From contig JAUYRZ010000053.1 in NCBI GenBank assembly GCA_030695565.1, positions 54,283-118,282 on the forward strand: a DNA stretch of 64,000 nucleotides, read 5' to 3'. The position numbers and the translations under genes were made by a program. Below, piece after piece: positions 27,315 through 35,590 of the stretch. Position 1 is the stretch's first letter; the number at the start of each line of letters is the position of its first letter. Below the pieces are notes generated by a model that was given only the letters and a program-made list of their open reading frames with translations, searched no databases and was not told the DNA's origin. The stretch comes from Archangium sp. GTDB lineage: Bacteria; Myxococcota; Myxococcia; Myxococcales; Myxococcaceae.

Positions 27315-28031
27315 ATGAACCGACGATTCGCCTCGCAGACCGTCTCGACCACGCTGGCTTCTCGGCTCACCCCGGAGCGCCTGCCGCTCGACCTCGCGCT
27401 CTCACTCGCCGTGGAGATCGTCGAAGCGGTCGCCACCGCGCACCAGCAGCGCCGCACCTTCGGCCGCCTTTCTCCGGCGGATCTCGTCGTCGATATCGAT
27501 GGTTCGATCACCATCACCGCGCCCGCCCTCGAAGGCGCTGACCCCGCGACCGACACCTTCGCGGTGGGCGCGGTGCTCTACCAACTGTTCACCGGCTTGA
27601 CGCCCAACCAGGCCCGCGCGCGCCTCGCCGTCTCTCCGCTGCACGACGCGCCTCCGGCTTCGCGCATCAACCCGGGCGTCGACGAGACCATCGAAGGGCT
27701 GCTCTCGTTGATGCTCGATCGGGATCCCGCGCGCCGCCCGCATTCACTGCGCGTCATCGAAGGCATGCTCGCCGACGTGTGCGAGTCGCTCGAGCTCGAG
27801 CCTTCGCGCGCTTCGATTCTCCGGTGGGCGTCCCTCACCCCGGTGCTCGCCGTGGTCCGTGCTCCCGTGCAGCACAAGCCGAGCTACGTGGTCGTGCTGG
27901 AGGTCGACGAGGAGGAAGACGATGAGGAGGTCGAAGAAGCCAGCACACCGGGTCCGCTGCGTTTCGATGCGTGGGCTGCCGCCGCGTGTGCCTTCTTCGT
28001 CGTCGCTTTCGCGATGGCCACCCAGCTTTGA
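27315..28031 (+). CDS. Kinase C-lobe remnant with C-terminal membrane anchor
   Basis: A 238-residue protein that lacks the ATP-binding N-lobe of a Ser/Thr kinase but keeps C-lobe-like sequence: AVEIVEAVATAHQQRRTFGRL (helix E region), DTFAVGAVLYQLFTG (helix F), and a final DRDPARRPHS helix. The catalytic loop reads FGRLSPADLVV and no DFG is present, so it cannot be catalytic. An acidic stretch (DEEEDDEEVEEA) precedes a single transmembrane helix at the C-terminus. It lies eight bases upstream of the vWA lipoprotein gene. It is possibly a protein-interaction scaffold. Confidence 0.75.
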   Translation: MNRRFASQTVSTTLASRLTPERLPLDLALSLAVEIVEAVATAHQQRRTFGRLSPADLVVDIDGSITITAPALEGADPATDTFAVGAVLYQLFTGLTPNQARARLAVSPLHDAPPASRINPGVDETIEGLLSLMLDRDPARRPHSLRVIEGMLADVCESLELEPSRASILRWASLTPVLAVVRAPVQHKPSYVVVLEVDEEEDDEEVEEASTPGPLRFDAWAAAACAFFVVAFAMATQL

Positions 28032-28039
28032 GCTCCTCC

Positions 28040-29278
28040 ATGCGTGCGCTCCTGCTCTGTCTCTCCGTCGGCTCTCTGCTCTCCGCTTGCAGCCAGCCGC
28101 GCTGCACCGAGAACACGCAATGTGGCTCGGGCCAGGTCTGCGTGCCGTCGGGCATTTGCCTGACCGCCTGCCAGACGGTGGCGCAGTGTGGAGGAGGTCA
28201 GAGCTGCAACCCGCGCGGCGTGTGCGTGAGCACGACCACCGGTTGTTCGGTGTCGGCTGACTGCGCGGCCGGGCAGATTTGCGCGCCGGGTGGCACTTGC
28301 ATGGCGGGCGGCACCAGCACGCAAGCCGATGCGGGCCCGGTGAGCTGCGGGGGGCAGAAGTTCGAAGCGACGGCGACTGAAGCGAACATCCTCATCGTGC
28401 TCGATCACTCGTGCTCGATGCAGGAGGTGATCGCCAACACCCGCTCCAAGTGGGAGACCGCCACCACCGCGGTGCGCAACGTCACCGCGCAGAACGCCGG
28501 CAACGACAAGCTGCGTTTCGGGCTGCAGCTGTTCTCGTTGCAGAGCTCGCAGTGCAACCCCGGCCGGATCAACGTGCCCGTCGGCGTCTCGACCTCGAAC
28601 GCGATCTCCACCGCGTTGCCGGCGCAGGCGCAGGGCAACACCACGCCCATCGGCGGCGCGCTCCACGTGGCGGCGACCTCGGGTGAACTGACCGACACCA
28701 CGCGCGCCAACTACGTGCTGTTGATCACCGACGGCATGGAGAACTGCGGCGGCGCACCGGTGGCTGAAGTCGAAGGCCTCTTCTCCCGTGGCGTGCGCAC
28801 CTACAGCGTGGGCTTCGGCAGCGACGTCGACGAGGTGCGGCTCACCCAGATGGCGATTCGGGGCGGCACCGCGCGCGCCACCACGCCGCGCTACTTCCAG
28901 GCCGACAACCCGGTCGATCTCGAAGCGGCGCTCTCCGCCATCGCTTCAGGTGCGGCGAGTTGTGACTTCACGCTGACCTTGACGCCTCCCAACCCGGGCG
29001 CGTTGTACGTGGCCGTCGACGGGCAGTTCTTCCCGCGAGATCCCGCGCGCGTGTCGGGCTGGGACTATCAGGCGGCCGGCAACCGGGTGACGCTCTACGG
29101 GCCCGCGTGCGACATCGTCAGCCAGCGCCCCGGTGCGCGCGTGTCGATCATCTACGGCTGCCCCGATGATTCGTTGACCGAACGCGGCCCCGGTGGCGGG
29201 CTCGACGCGGGCATCATCGAGACGAGCGACGGTGGTTTCGAGTGGCCCTCGGATGCGGGAATCCCCGACATCAATTGA
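28040..29278 (+). CDS. vWA-domain lipoprotein with Cys-rich N-terminus
   Basis: A 412-residue protein. Lipobox LLSAC follows MRALLLCLSVGS. Four short Cys-rich units (GSGQVCVPSGIC, GGGQSCNPRGVC, AAGQICAPGGTC) precede a von Willebrand A domain with MIDAS DHSCSM, a TPIGGAL Thr and an LLITDGMENC strand. The C-terminal 130 residues form a beta-rich domain ending in an Asp/Gly-rich tail. It is likely surface-exposed and metal-dependent in binding. It is co-transcribed with the kinase remnant. Confidence 0.85.
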   Translation: MRALLLCLSVGSLLSACSQPRCTENTQCGSGQVCVPSGICLTACQTVAQCGGGQSCNPRGVCVSTTTGCSVSADCAAGQICAPGGTCMAGGTSTQADAGPVSCGGQKFEATATEANILIVLDHSCSMQEVIANTRSKWETATTAVRNVTAQNAGNDKLRFGLQLFSLQSSQCNPGRINVPVGVSTSNAISTALPAQAQGNTTPIGGALHVAATSGELTDTTRANYVLLITDGMENCGGAPVAEVEGLFSRGVRTYSVGFGSDVDEVRLTQMAIRGGTARATTPRYFQADNPVDLEAALSAIASGAASCDFTLTLTPPNPGALYVAVDGQFFPRDPARVSGWDYQAAGNRVTLYGPACDIVSQRPGARVSIIYGCPDDSLTERGPGGGLDAGIIETSDGGFEWPSDAGIPDIN

Positions 29279-29393
29279 GCTGAGCCGTAAAGATCGTTGA
29301 ATTCCAAGTCCCCGCACTCACGCCGAATTCCGCAAGCAACTCGGAAAAACCGGAGGGTGAGAATCAGTACACAAAGGGATTCTGGAGGCACAC

Positions 29394-30293
29394 ATGCCGG
29401 CGATCAGCGCAGTCCGCAGCACGCAGACCCGTTCTCTCTCTTCCACTCCGACGCTGCGCCAGGGCTCCCGGGGCGCTGCGGTCAGTCAGCTGCAGCAGAA
29501 GCTCAAGGCCAAGGGCTTCAACGTCACCGTCGACGGTGACTTCGGGCCGAAGACGACCGCCGCGGTGCGCGCCTTTCAGCAGTCGCGTGGGCTCGGTGTC
29601 GACGGCGTCGTCGGGCCGAACACCTGGGCGAAGTTGAACGCGGCCAACCCGGCGCCGCCTTCGTCGGGCGGTGCAACCCCGACGCTGCGCCTCGGCGCTC
29701 GCGGTGCGGCCGTCAACAACCTGCAGAATCGTCTGCGCGCGCACGGCTACAACGTCTCGGTCGACGGTGACTTCGGGCCGCGCACGGCTGATGCGGTTCG
29801 CTCCTTCCAGCGCGCGAAGGGTCTGGGCGTCGACGGCGTGGTCGGCCCCGCGACCTGGGCAAAGCTCAACGGCGGCGCGGTGAACAACCCGCCCCCTGCG
29901 ACCGGCGGCGCGCGCGTCAACGGCTACGTCAACGGCCAGGCGCGCAGCATCACCGTCTCCAGCGTGGGCAACGGCAAGTTCATGCGCACCGACGCGGCCA
30001 ACGCGTTCAACCGCATGAAGGCTGATGCGGCGCGCGCGGGCATCAACCTCTCGGTGGTCTCCGGCTTCCGCACGATGGCCGAGCAGCAGTACCTCTACAA
30101 TCTGTACCTCCAGGGCCGCGGGAACCTCGCGGCGCGCCCGGGCTACTCGAATCACCAGGGCGGCACTTCGGCCGACTTGAGCGTGCCCGGTGGCTACGGC
30201 AGCTCGACCTACCGCTGGCTGCAGAACAACGCGGGCCGCTACGGGTTCGTCAATGACGTGCGCGGTGAGCCCTGGCACTGGACTTTTAAGTAA
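29394..30293 (+). CDS. Peptidoglycan-binding VanY-type D,D-carboxypeptidase
   Basis: A 299-residue protein with two tandem peptidoglycan-binding_1 repeats (residues 20-82 and 97-159) sharing VDGDFGP.T..AVR.FQ...GLGVDGVVGP.TWAKLN. A VanY/MEROPS M15 domain follows, with zinc motif SNHQGGTSAD (H254, D261) and EPWHW (H295). It should trim D-Ala from muropeptides. No classical signal peptide is visible. The N-terminus is Ser/Thr-rich, so export may be non-classical or it acts on lysis. About 115 bases of lower-GC sequence precede it, ending in a GGAGG ribosome site. It overlaps the convergent histidine kinase end by eight bases. Confidence 0.9.
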   Translation: MPAISAVRSTQTRSLSSTPTLRQGSRGAAVSQLQQKLKAKGFNVTVDGDFGPKTTAAVRAFQQSRGLGVDGVVGPNTWAKLNAANPAPPSSGGATPTLRLGARGAAVNNLQNRLRAHGYNVSVDGDFGPRTADAVRSFQRAKGLGVDGVVGPATWAKLNGGAVNNPPPATGGARVNGYVNGQARSITVSSVGNGKFMRTDAANAFNRMKADAARAGINLSVVSGFRTMAEQQYLYNLYLQGRGNLAARPGYSNHQGGTSADLSVPGGYGSSTYRWLQNNAGRYGFVNDVRGEPWHWTFK

Positions 30294-31740
30294 GCCCCTC
30301 ACCCCGGCCCTCTCCCCGCTTCGCAGGGAGAGGGAGACGCAGACGGAAGAGCGTCTGCCCCGGCTTCGAGTCGATGGTCAGCGTGCCGCCGTGCGCCTCG
30401 ACGAGCTTTCGTGCGAGGGGCAAACCCAGCCCCGTGCCCTTTTCACGCGTGGTGAAGAACGGCTCGAAGATGCGCGACTGCAACTCGCCCGCGATGCCGG
30501 GACCTTCGTCTTTCACTTCGAAGACGTACTGCTCGGGGGTCGACTTCCCGCGCAAGGTCACGCGTTGACCCGCGGTGGAGATCTGCACCGCGTTCTTGAT
30601 CAAGTTCACCAGCGCGCTGGTGAGCAGGCTCACGTCACCTGAGATGGTCGCCTTCTCTGCCTCGACGTCGAGGGTGACCGACTTGCCTTCTGCTTCACCA
30701 CTCAGGTGCTGCGCCGCCGACTCGAGCAGCGCCTGCGCGTCGAGCGGAGCGATCTGCAGCTTCTGCTCCTTCGCGAAAGACAAGAAGTCCTCCACGATGC
30801 GCTTCAAGTAATTCAGCTCGCGCCGAATCTTGGTGAGGTGTGAGCGCGCCTCCGCGATGTCGGGCGCCTTGCCGATGAGCTCTTCGTCGAGCAGCCCCGC
30901 GAAGAGCTCGATACCGCCAAGCGGGTTCTTCACCTCGTGCGCCACGCCGCCGAGCATCAGCTTGAGCTGGCGATCGCGGCTCTCCAGCGCCTGGCGCATC
31001 GCCTCCAGCTCACGCGCGAGGATGCCGATCTCCAGCGTGTCTTCGCTCGCCACCGGGGTGGACAAGTCGCCCCCGCCGATGCGCAACGCCGCCGAGACGA
31101 GCCGCTCCAGGGGCCGGGAGAGCCCGCGCGCCGAGCTGACCGCGGTGATCGCCAGCAGCAACAACGTCAACGCCGCCAGCCCCACGAAGGCGTTGAGCAA
31201 GCGCGTGAGCGGACCGAAGAAGGCGGCGCTGCCTTCGATGGCGATGAGGCCCACCACCTTGCCGTCGGAGAACAACGGCGCGTAGCCCGTCTTGTAGAGC
31301 AGCCCATCCGTGCCTTCGAACATCACCTGGCTCGTGGCGAGCTCACCACCCAGCACGCGCTGAATCTCGAGGCCATCACGCAGGAGCTCGGTCGCTTCGG
31401 TCATGGGCCTCAACGAGCCGCCCACGTCGAGCCGCGCGCGGCGCTCGGCGTCGACCACCAGGATCCGCCTCACGCCGGTGCGTTGCTTCACCTCGGTCAG
31501 CTGCGCGGTCAACGAACGCCAGGTGCGGCTGCCTTCACCTTGCGCGTCGGCCGCCTCCACCGAGAGCACCCGCTCGCCCTTGAGCTCTGCCGACACGGTG
31601 GCCGCGATGCCCGAGAGCGCGCGGCCCAGCTCTTCTTCGAGCACGTTGCGGCTGGCGCGATACAGCCCGAAGCCCCCGAGCGAGAGCACGAGCAGGGTGG
31701 GGATGAGGAAGGCGAGCAGCAGTCGGCCGCGCAGTCCCAT
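30286..31740 (-). CDS. Membrane sensor histidine kinase
   Basis: A 484-residue protein. Transmembrane helices lie near residues 7-27 and 183-203 and flank a periplasmic sensor of about 150 residues. A HAMP linker follows (SRPLERLV...IGGGDLS). HisKA has phospho-acceptor H268 in GGVAHEVKNPLGG. The ATPase domain has LVNLIKNAV, DEGPGIAGE and FFTTREKGTGLGL. The last 15 residues (PAKRGEGRGEGLT) are encoded by a family A repeat, an unusual extension. It is probably co-transcribed with the PilZ gene (6-base gap). No adjacent response regulator was seen. Confidence 0.92.
   Translation of the reverse strand: MGLRGRLLLAFLIPTLLVLSLGGFGLYRASRNVLEEELGRALSGIAATVSAELKGERVLSVEAADAQGEGSRTWRSLTAQLTEVKQRTGVRRILVVDAERRARLDVGGSLRPMTEATELLRDGLEIQRVLGGELATSQVMFEGTDGLLYKTGYAPLFSDGKVVGLIAIEGSAAFFGPLTRLLNAFVGLAALTLLLLAITAVSSARGLSRPLERLVSAALRIGGGDLSTPVASEDTLEIGILARELEAMRQALESRDRQLKLMLGGVAHEVKNPLGGIELFAGLLDEELIGKAPDIAEARSHLTKIRRELNYLKRIVEDFLSFAKEQKLQIAPLDAQALLESAAQHLSGEAEGKSVTLDVEAEKATISGDVSLLTSALVNLIKNAVQISTAGQRVTLRGKSTPEQYVFEVKDEGPGIAGELQSRIFEPFFTTREKGTGLGLPLARKLVEAHGGTLTIDSKPGQTLFRLRLPLPAKRGEGRGEGLT
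30295..30335. repeat. Family A hairpin repeat inside coding sequence (copy 5)
   Basis: CCCCTCACCCCGGCCCTCTC then CCCGCTTCGCAGGGAGAGGG. Its minus strand encodes the final residues of the histidine kinase. It sits at the convergent junction with the VanY gene. Confidence 0.85.
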
Positions 31741-31746
31741 GACGCG

Positions 31747-32097
31747 TCAGTTCTTGGTGCTGCGCTGGGCGCAGATCTCCGCGATGAGCGCCATCGACTC
31801 GTCGTCGAAGTTGAGGAACTCGATGCCCATGCCCGCCGGCCGCTTCGGATCTCCCACGGGGTTGACCCGAACCACCTTGCCCATGCCTTCGATGAGCTTG
31901 CTGCCGTCTTTGAGCGCGAACTGCAGGTAGATGACCGAACCTTCTTCACGCGGCTCGTCGGTGTTCACGAAGATGCCACCCGGCGAGATGTTCACCGAGT
32001 ACTCGGCGAGGAACTCGTCGAACGTGTCGAAGCGGAACTGCACCAGGACGTTGAGCGGTGTTCTCGGGTGCCGTCTCTTGTCCGCGGGGTCACTCAT
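31747..32097 (-). CDS. PilZ-domain protein
   Basis: A 116-residue single-domain protein. The N-terminal KRRHPRTPLNVLVQF supplies the RxxxR c-di-GMP contact, and NISPGGIFV is the second motif ((D/N)xSxxG). GMGIEFLNFDDES closes the barrel. This matches the short PilZ form common in myxobacteria. It likely binds cyclic di-GMP or has an adaptor role, and lies upstream of the histidine kinase in one unit. Confidence 0.88.
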   Translation of the reverse strand: MSDPADKRRHPRTPLNVLVQFRFDTFDEFLAEYSVNISPGGIFVNTDEPREEGSVIYLQFALKDGSKLIEGMGKVVRVNPVGDPKRPAGMGIEFLNFDDESMALIAEICAQRSTKN

Positions 32098-32170
32098 GCT
32101 GGCGCGGAGGATAAGCGCCGAGGGAGCCGGGCGATAGCAATCCGCCGTCTCACTTGCCTAGATTCGAGCG

Positions 32171-33211
32171 ATGGCAGGCAACGGCGAGCTGATGCGCTCC
32201 ATGCGAGCGGGCGGTGGCGCGGGTGTCGCCGCGGTTCAAGAGCTGCTGCGCCGGGCGAAAGCCGGGGCTGTCTCCACCGCCGAGCTCAAAGAAGTGCAGA
32301 CGGTGATCAGCTCGCCCGAGCTGCGCGACGCGTTCAAGGGCGTGGCGCGCGATGTGTCTGCTTTGCTCTCCAGTGGCACCGGCCGGGTCTTTCGTGACGT
32401 CAGCTCGTTGACCCCCGATACGAAGCGGCTCACCGACGCGCGCACGCTGCCCGAACGCTTCCTCTCCGATCTCAAGCTGGTGGAGCAGGAGCTGCTGCAC
32501 CACCCGGGTATGACGAAGGAACAGAAGGCCGCGCGGGTGTTCGCCTTCTTCGAGAGCTACGCCGCCCGCTTCGCCGAGCTGGCCCACGGCACCGCCCAGG
32601 CTGAACGGGCTGCGCAAGGGCAACCCGCCCAGACCAAAGGCGCGTTCTCCACGGTGGAGACGGGCCTGCAACTGGCGCCCTCACTCACCGAGGCAGAACT
32701 CGACAAGACGCTCGCGCAGTTCGACAAGGCGCTCAAACGCGCGGGCTTCGAAGCGCTGAAGACCGACGACGGCCGCAGCGGCATGGAAGCGGCGCGCGAG
32801 CTGCTCGAGGCGAAGACCCAGGAAGCGCAGGCCGATGCGCGCCCCCGCCAACTCGAAGCGCCTTCGTGGAAAGACAACCCGGCCGCAGGCGACCGTTCGC
32901 TCAAGGCCGACGTCGACAAGGAGCGCCGCGCCATTGCCGCCCTGGACGGAAAGGCGCCCATGCAGCCGCACCTGCGCGTGGCCACCGTCAAAGTCGAAGA
33001 GACGCCCGAGGCGGCCAAGAAGAAGGATCGCAACTCTTCGGGAACCGATCAGGTGCTGGGCGGTCAGATGCTCTGGAACGTGATGCACTTGCTGCGTGGC
33101 GACGAGCTGGATGATGTGGCGCGCAGGGACGCCATGAATCAGCTGGTCGTCGCGGCAGCGTTGATCCTCATCTTCAGTGGGATCGTCGTGGGCATCCTGG
33201 TGTGGATGTAG
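32171..33211 (+). CDS. Helical protein with C-terminal membrane anchor
   Basis: A 346-residue protein, mostly alpha-helical and rich in Ala/Glu/Lys. It has two helical regions (residues 1-150 and 165-215), a Lys-rich hinge (AAKKKDRNSS) and one C-terminal transmembrane helix (LVVAAALILIFSGIVVGILVWM). That topology places the bulk in the cytoplasm. The family is unknown. It is the first of two adjacent uncharacterised membrane-protein genes. Confidence 0.68.
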   Translation: MAGNGELMRSMRAGGGAGVAAVQELLRRAKAGAVSTAELKEVQTVISSPELRDAFKGVARDVSALLSSGTGRVFRDVSSLTPDTKRLTDARTLPERFLSDLKLVEQELLHHPGMTKEQKAARVFAFFESYAARFAELAHGTAQAERAAQGQPAQTKGAFSTVETGLQLAPSLTEAELDKTLAQFDKALKRAGFEALKTDDGRSGMEAARELLEAKTQEAQADARPRQLEAPSWKDNPAAGDRSLKADVDKERRAIAALDGKAPMQPHLRVATVKVEETPEAAKKKDRNSSGTDQVLGGQMLWNVMHLLRGDELDDVARRDAMNQLVVAAALILIFSGIVVGILVWM

Positions 33212-33292
33212 GCACCGGGGAAGTCTCAGCCCTGCACGCGGGTTGGATGGAGGCTAGTGTTGCTCATTGAGGCCGTAGCAGGAGGAGCACCC

Positions 33293-33778
33293 GTGCGTCG
33301 GATCAGCGTCACCCAATCCCGTCCGGATTACATGGTCATCCACGTGGGCCGCGACCGCGCGCGCCTGGTGTTGTGGGGCTCCACGTTTCTGGTCCTCTTC
33401 GGCGTCCTGGCCTTCGCGGATCTCACCACCGCGGCGGGCGCCTTTCTTTTCATCACCGATGCGATCGTCCTCCCCGTTCTCGCGGTGGCGTTGGTTCGCC
33501 TGGGCCGGCCGCAAGAACGCACCCTGGTGCGCGCCAACAACCGGCTGCTGCTCGATGGAGAACCGCTGGAGATGGCGCGTGTCGAGCTGCGGGTCTTGAA
33601 GATGCCCATCACCCGGGTGCCGACGGGCTACGCCCTTTCCGTGTGGGTGATGACCGCGTCGGGGCCGGAAGACGTTCCCATCGGCCGCTTCGCCACGCTC
33701 ATCGAGGCCTCGGCGTTGTCGGGTGCGCTCGAAGACTTCGTGTCACGCGCGAACGTCAAACAGCACCGGCACGCCTGA
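33293..33778 (+). CDS. Two-helix membrane protein
   Basis: A 161-residue protein from the GTG at 33293, chosen because AGGAGG sits seven bases upstream. Residues about 30-75 form two hydrophobic helices (VLWGSTFLVLFGVLAF, LFITDAIVLPVLAVALV). The rest is a soluble beta-rich C-terminal domain, as in PH-like bacterial membrane domains. No conserved motif is recognised. Confidence 0.62.
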   Translation: MRRISVTQSRPDYMVIHVGRDRARLVLWGSTFLVLFGVLAFADLTTAAGAFLFITDAIVLPVLAVALVRLGRPQERTLVRANNRLLLDGEPLEMARVELRVLKMPITRVPTGYALSVWVMTASGPEDVPIGRFATLIEASALSGALEDFVSRANVKQHRHA

Positions 33779-33802
33779 ATCCTTGCGTAGAGTCACCGCC
33801 CC

Positions 33803-34603
33803 ATGGCGCGTGATGAAGCGGTGCGAGACCTGGTCGATCGGTTGGAGCTGCCTTTCAACTCGCTGGGCATCGATCCCTACGGTGTCTCCAAGAAACACCT
33901 GACCGTCTTCTTCAAGGCGCTCGGGTTCATGTACCGGCGCTACTTTCGCGTGACCGCGGTCGGCGTGGAGAACGTACCCAAACGCGGCCGGGCCATGCTG
34001 GTCGGCAACCACTCAGGTGGCTACGCGCTCGACGGGGCGATGGTGCTCACGTCGATGCTGCTGGAGATGGAGCCGCCCCGGCTGGCCCAGGGCATGGCTG
34101 AGAAGTTCATCAACATGCTCCCCGTGGGCAGCCAATGGAGCTCTCGCTGCGGCCAGCTCACCGGGCTGCCTGAACACGCCGAGCGCCTCTTGATGGATGA
34201 CCGGCTGTTGATGGTCTTCCCCGAAGGCGCGCGCGGCACGGCCAAGCTCTACAAAGATCGCCACTCGCTGGTCGACTTCGGCACCGGCTTCGTGCGCCTG
34301 GCGCTCAAGACCAGGTCACCCATCGTGCCGCTGGGTTTTCACGGGGGCGGTGACGCGGTGCCCACCGTGCTGAACTCCTCGACGCTGGGCAAGTTGATGG
34401 GCGTGCCCTACGTGCCCATCACGCCTTACGGCCTCGCGCTGCCGCTGCCGGCCAAGCTGTCGGTGCACTACGGCAAGCCGCTGGTGTTCGAGGGCAGTGG
34501 TGATGAAGAAGACTCGGTGATCATCGGCTACGTCGACGAGGTGAAGGCGCGCATCGCTGAGCTCATCGAAGCGGCCCGGGTCGCCAAGGAGCGCGCGTCA
34601 TGA
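33803..34603 (+). CDS. Lysophospholipid acyltransferase family protein
   Basis: A 266-residue LPLAT-superfamily protein with the catalytic His motif [10 protein letters not shown] (H70, D77) and the substrate motif FPEGARG at 139-145. These proteins transfer an acyl group to glycerol-phosphate or related lipids at the inner membrane. The wider HxxxxxxD spacing resembles the DGAT/MGAT-like rather than the PlsC branch. Its stop overlaps the next start (ATGA), so it forms a translation-coupled pair with the SDR gene. Confidence 0.87.
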   Translation: MARDEAVRDLVDRLELPFNSLGIDPYGVSKKHLTVFFKALGFMYRRYFRVTAVGVENVPKRGRAMLVGNHSGGYALDGAMVLTSMLLEMEPPRLAQGMAEKFINMLPVGSQWSSRCGQLTGLPEHAERLLMDDRLLMVFPEGARGTAKLYKDRHSLVDFGTGFVRLALKTRSPIVPLGFHGGGDAVPTVLNSSTLGKLMGVPYVPITPYGLALPLPAKLSVHYGKPLVFEGSGDEEDSVIIGYVDEVKARIAELIEAARVAKERAS

Positions 34604-35520
34604 AGGTGCTCATCGTGGGCGTGGGTGGCGCGTTGGCCCGCCAGGTGGCCCTCAAGCTGCGTGAGGCGGGGCACTCGGTCATCGGGCTCGATCGAAGGCC
34701 CTGGTGGGACGCGCCGCGCGACATCCAGGTGCACGAGGTCGACATTCGCAAGCGCGCCGCCGAAGACGTGTTCCGCCGCGAGCGACCGGAGTGCGTGGTG
34801 CACATGGCCACCGTCAACGCGCTGTCGGCTTCGGGTGAAGAGCGCGCGCGCATCAACATCGCCGGCACCCGCGCGGTGTTCGATCACTCGGTCGCGCACG
34901 GCGTGAAGCACGTGGTCGTGGTGGGCCGGCACACGTACTACGGCGCTTCGGCCGACTCGCCGCTGTACCACGTGGAGAACGAGCCCCCGAACGGCATCGG
35001 GAACTTCCCCGAGCTGGCCGATCTCGTCGCGGCCGACCTGTACGGCGCCAACATGTTGTGGCGCGAGCCTTCGTTGACCACCACGGTGTTGCGGTTGGTC
35101 TACACGCTGGGCCCTTCGAAGACGGGCACGCTCTCGAGCTTCTTGCGCGGCAAGCGGGTGCCGATGGTGTTCGGCTACGACCCGCTGTTTCAATTTCTCG
35201 AAGAAGACGACGCGGCGCGCGGCATCACCCTGGCAGTGGAGAAACGGCCCCGCGGCATCTTCAACGTGTGTGGTCCGGCGCCCATCCCCCTGGGCACCAT
35301 CGCGCGCGAGACGGGCCGCACGGTGATCCCGGTTCCCGAGGCGATTTTGGTGCAGATGCTGGGGCGCTTCGGCTTTCCAAATCTGCCCAGGGGCGCGCTC
35401 GAGCACATCAAGTACCCCATCGTGGTCGATGGCAGTGCGTACCGCGCGGCGACGGGGTTCACGCACACCACCGACGAAGTGGACGCGCTCAAGCGGTATC
35501 GAAGGATCAGCCCAGTCTGA
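34600..35520 (+). CDS. NAD-dependent epimerase/dehydratase-like SDR, atypical active site
   Basis: A 306-residue extended short-chain dehydrogenase. The nucleotide-binding motif GVGGALA is at the N-terminus, followed by LREAGHSVIGLDR with the NAD-selecting Asp. Strand motifs VVHMATVNA and VVVVGRHTYYG are present. Where YxxxK normally sits the sequence reads ELADLVAADLYGAN, without a clear Tyr/Lys pair, so catalysis is doubtful. It is coupled to the acyltransferase. It may act on lipid or isoprenoid substrates or be a binding protein. Confidence 0.8.
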   Translation: MKVLIVGVGGALARQVALKLREAGHSVIGLDRRPWWDAPRDIQVHEVDIRKRAAEDVFRRERPECVVHMATVNALSASGEERARINIAGTRAVFDHSVAHGVKHVVVVGRHTYYGASADSPLYHVENEPPNGIGNFPELADLVAADLYGANMLWREPSLTTTVLRLVYTLGPSKTGTLSSFLRGKRVPMVFGYDPLFQFLEEDDAARGITLAVEKRPRGIFNVCGPAPIPLGTIARETGRTVIPVPEAILVQMLGRFGFPNLPRGALEHIKYPIVVDGSAYRAATGFTHTTDEVDALKRYRRISPV

Positions 35521-35540
35521 CTCGCCACCTCACCACCTCG

Positions 35541-35576
35541 TCTCCCTCTCCCCGAGGGCCCCGAGGGGGAGAGGGC
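35541..35576. repeat. Family A hairpin repeat (copy 6)
   Basis: CTCCCTCTCCCCGAGGGCCC and CGAGGGGGAGAGGG form a near-perfect stem of about 14 pairs between convergent genes. It is a probable bidirectional terminator. Confidence 0.85.
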
Positions 35577-35590
35577 GTGCATCCCGTGAT

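Noticed and set aside
30286..30293. Overlap of the VanY and histidine kinase ends as a functional antisense pair
   Set aside because: Eight bases of convergent overlap is common and explained by the repeat-derived extension.
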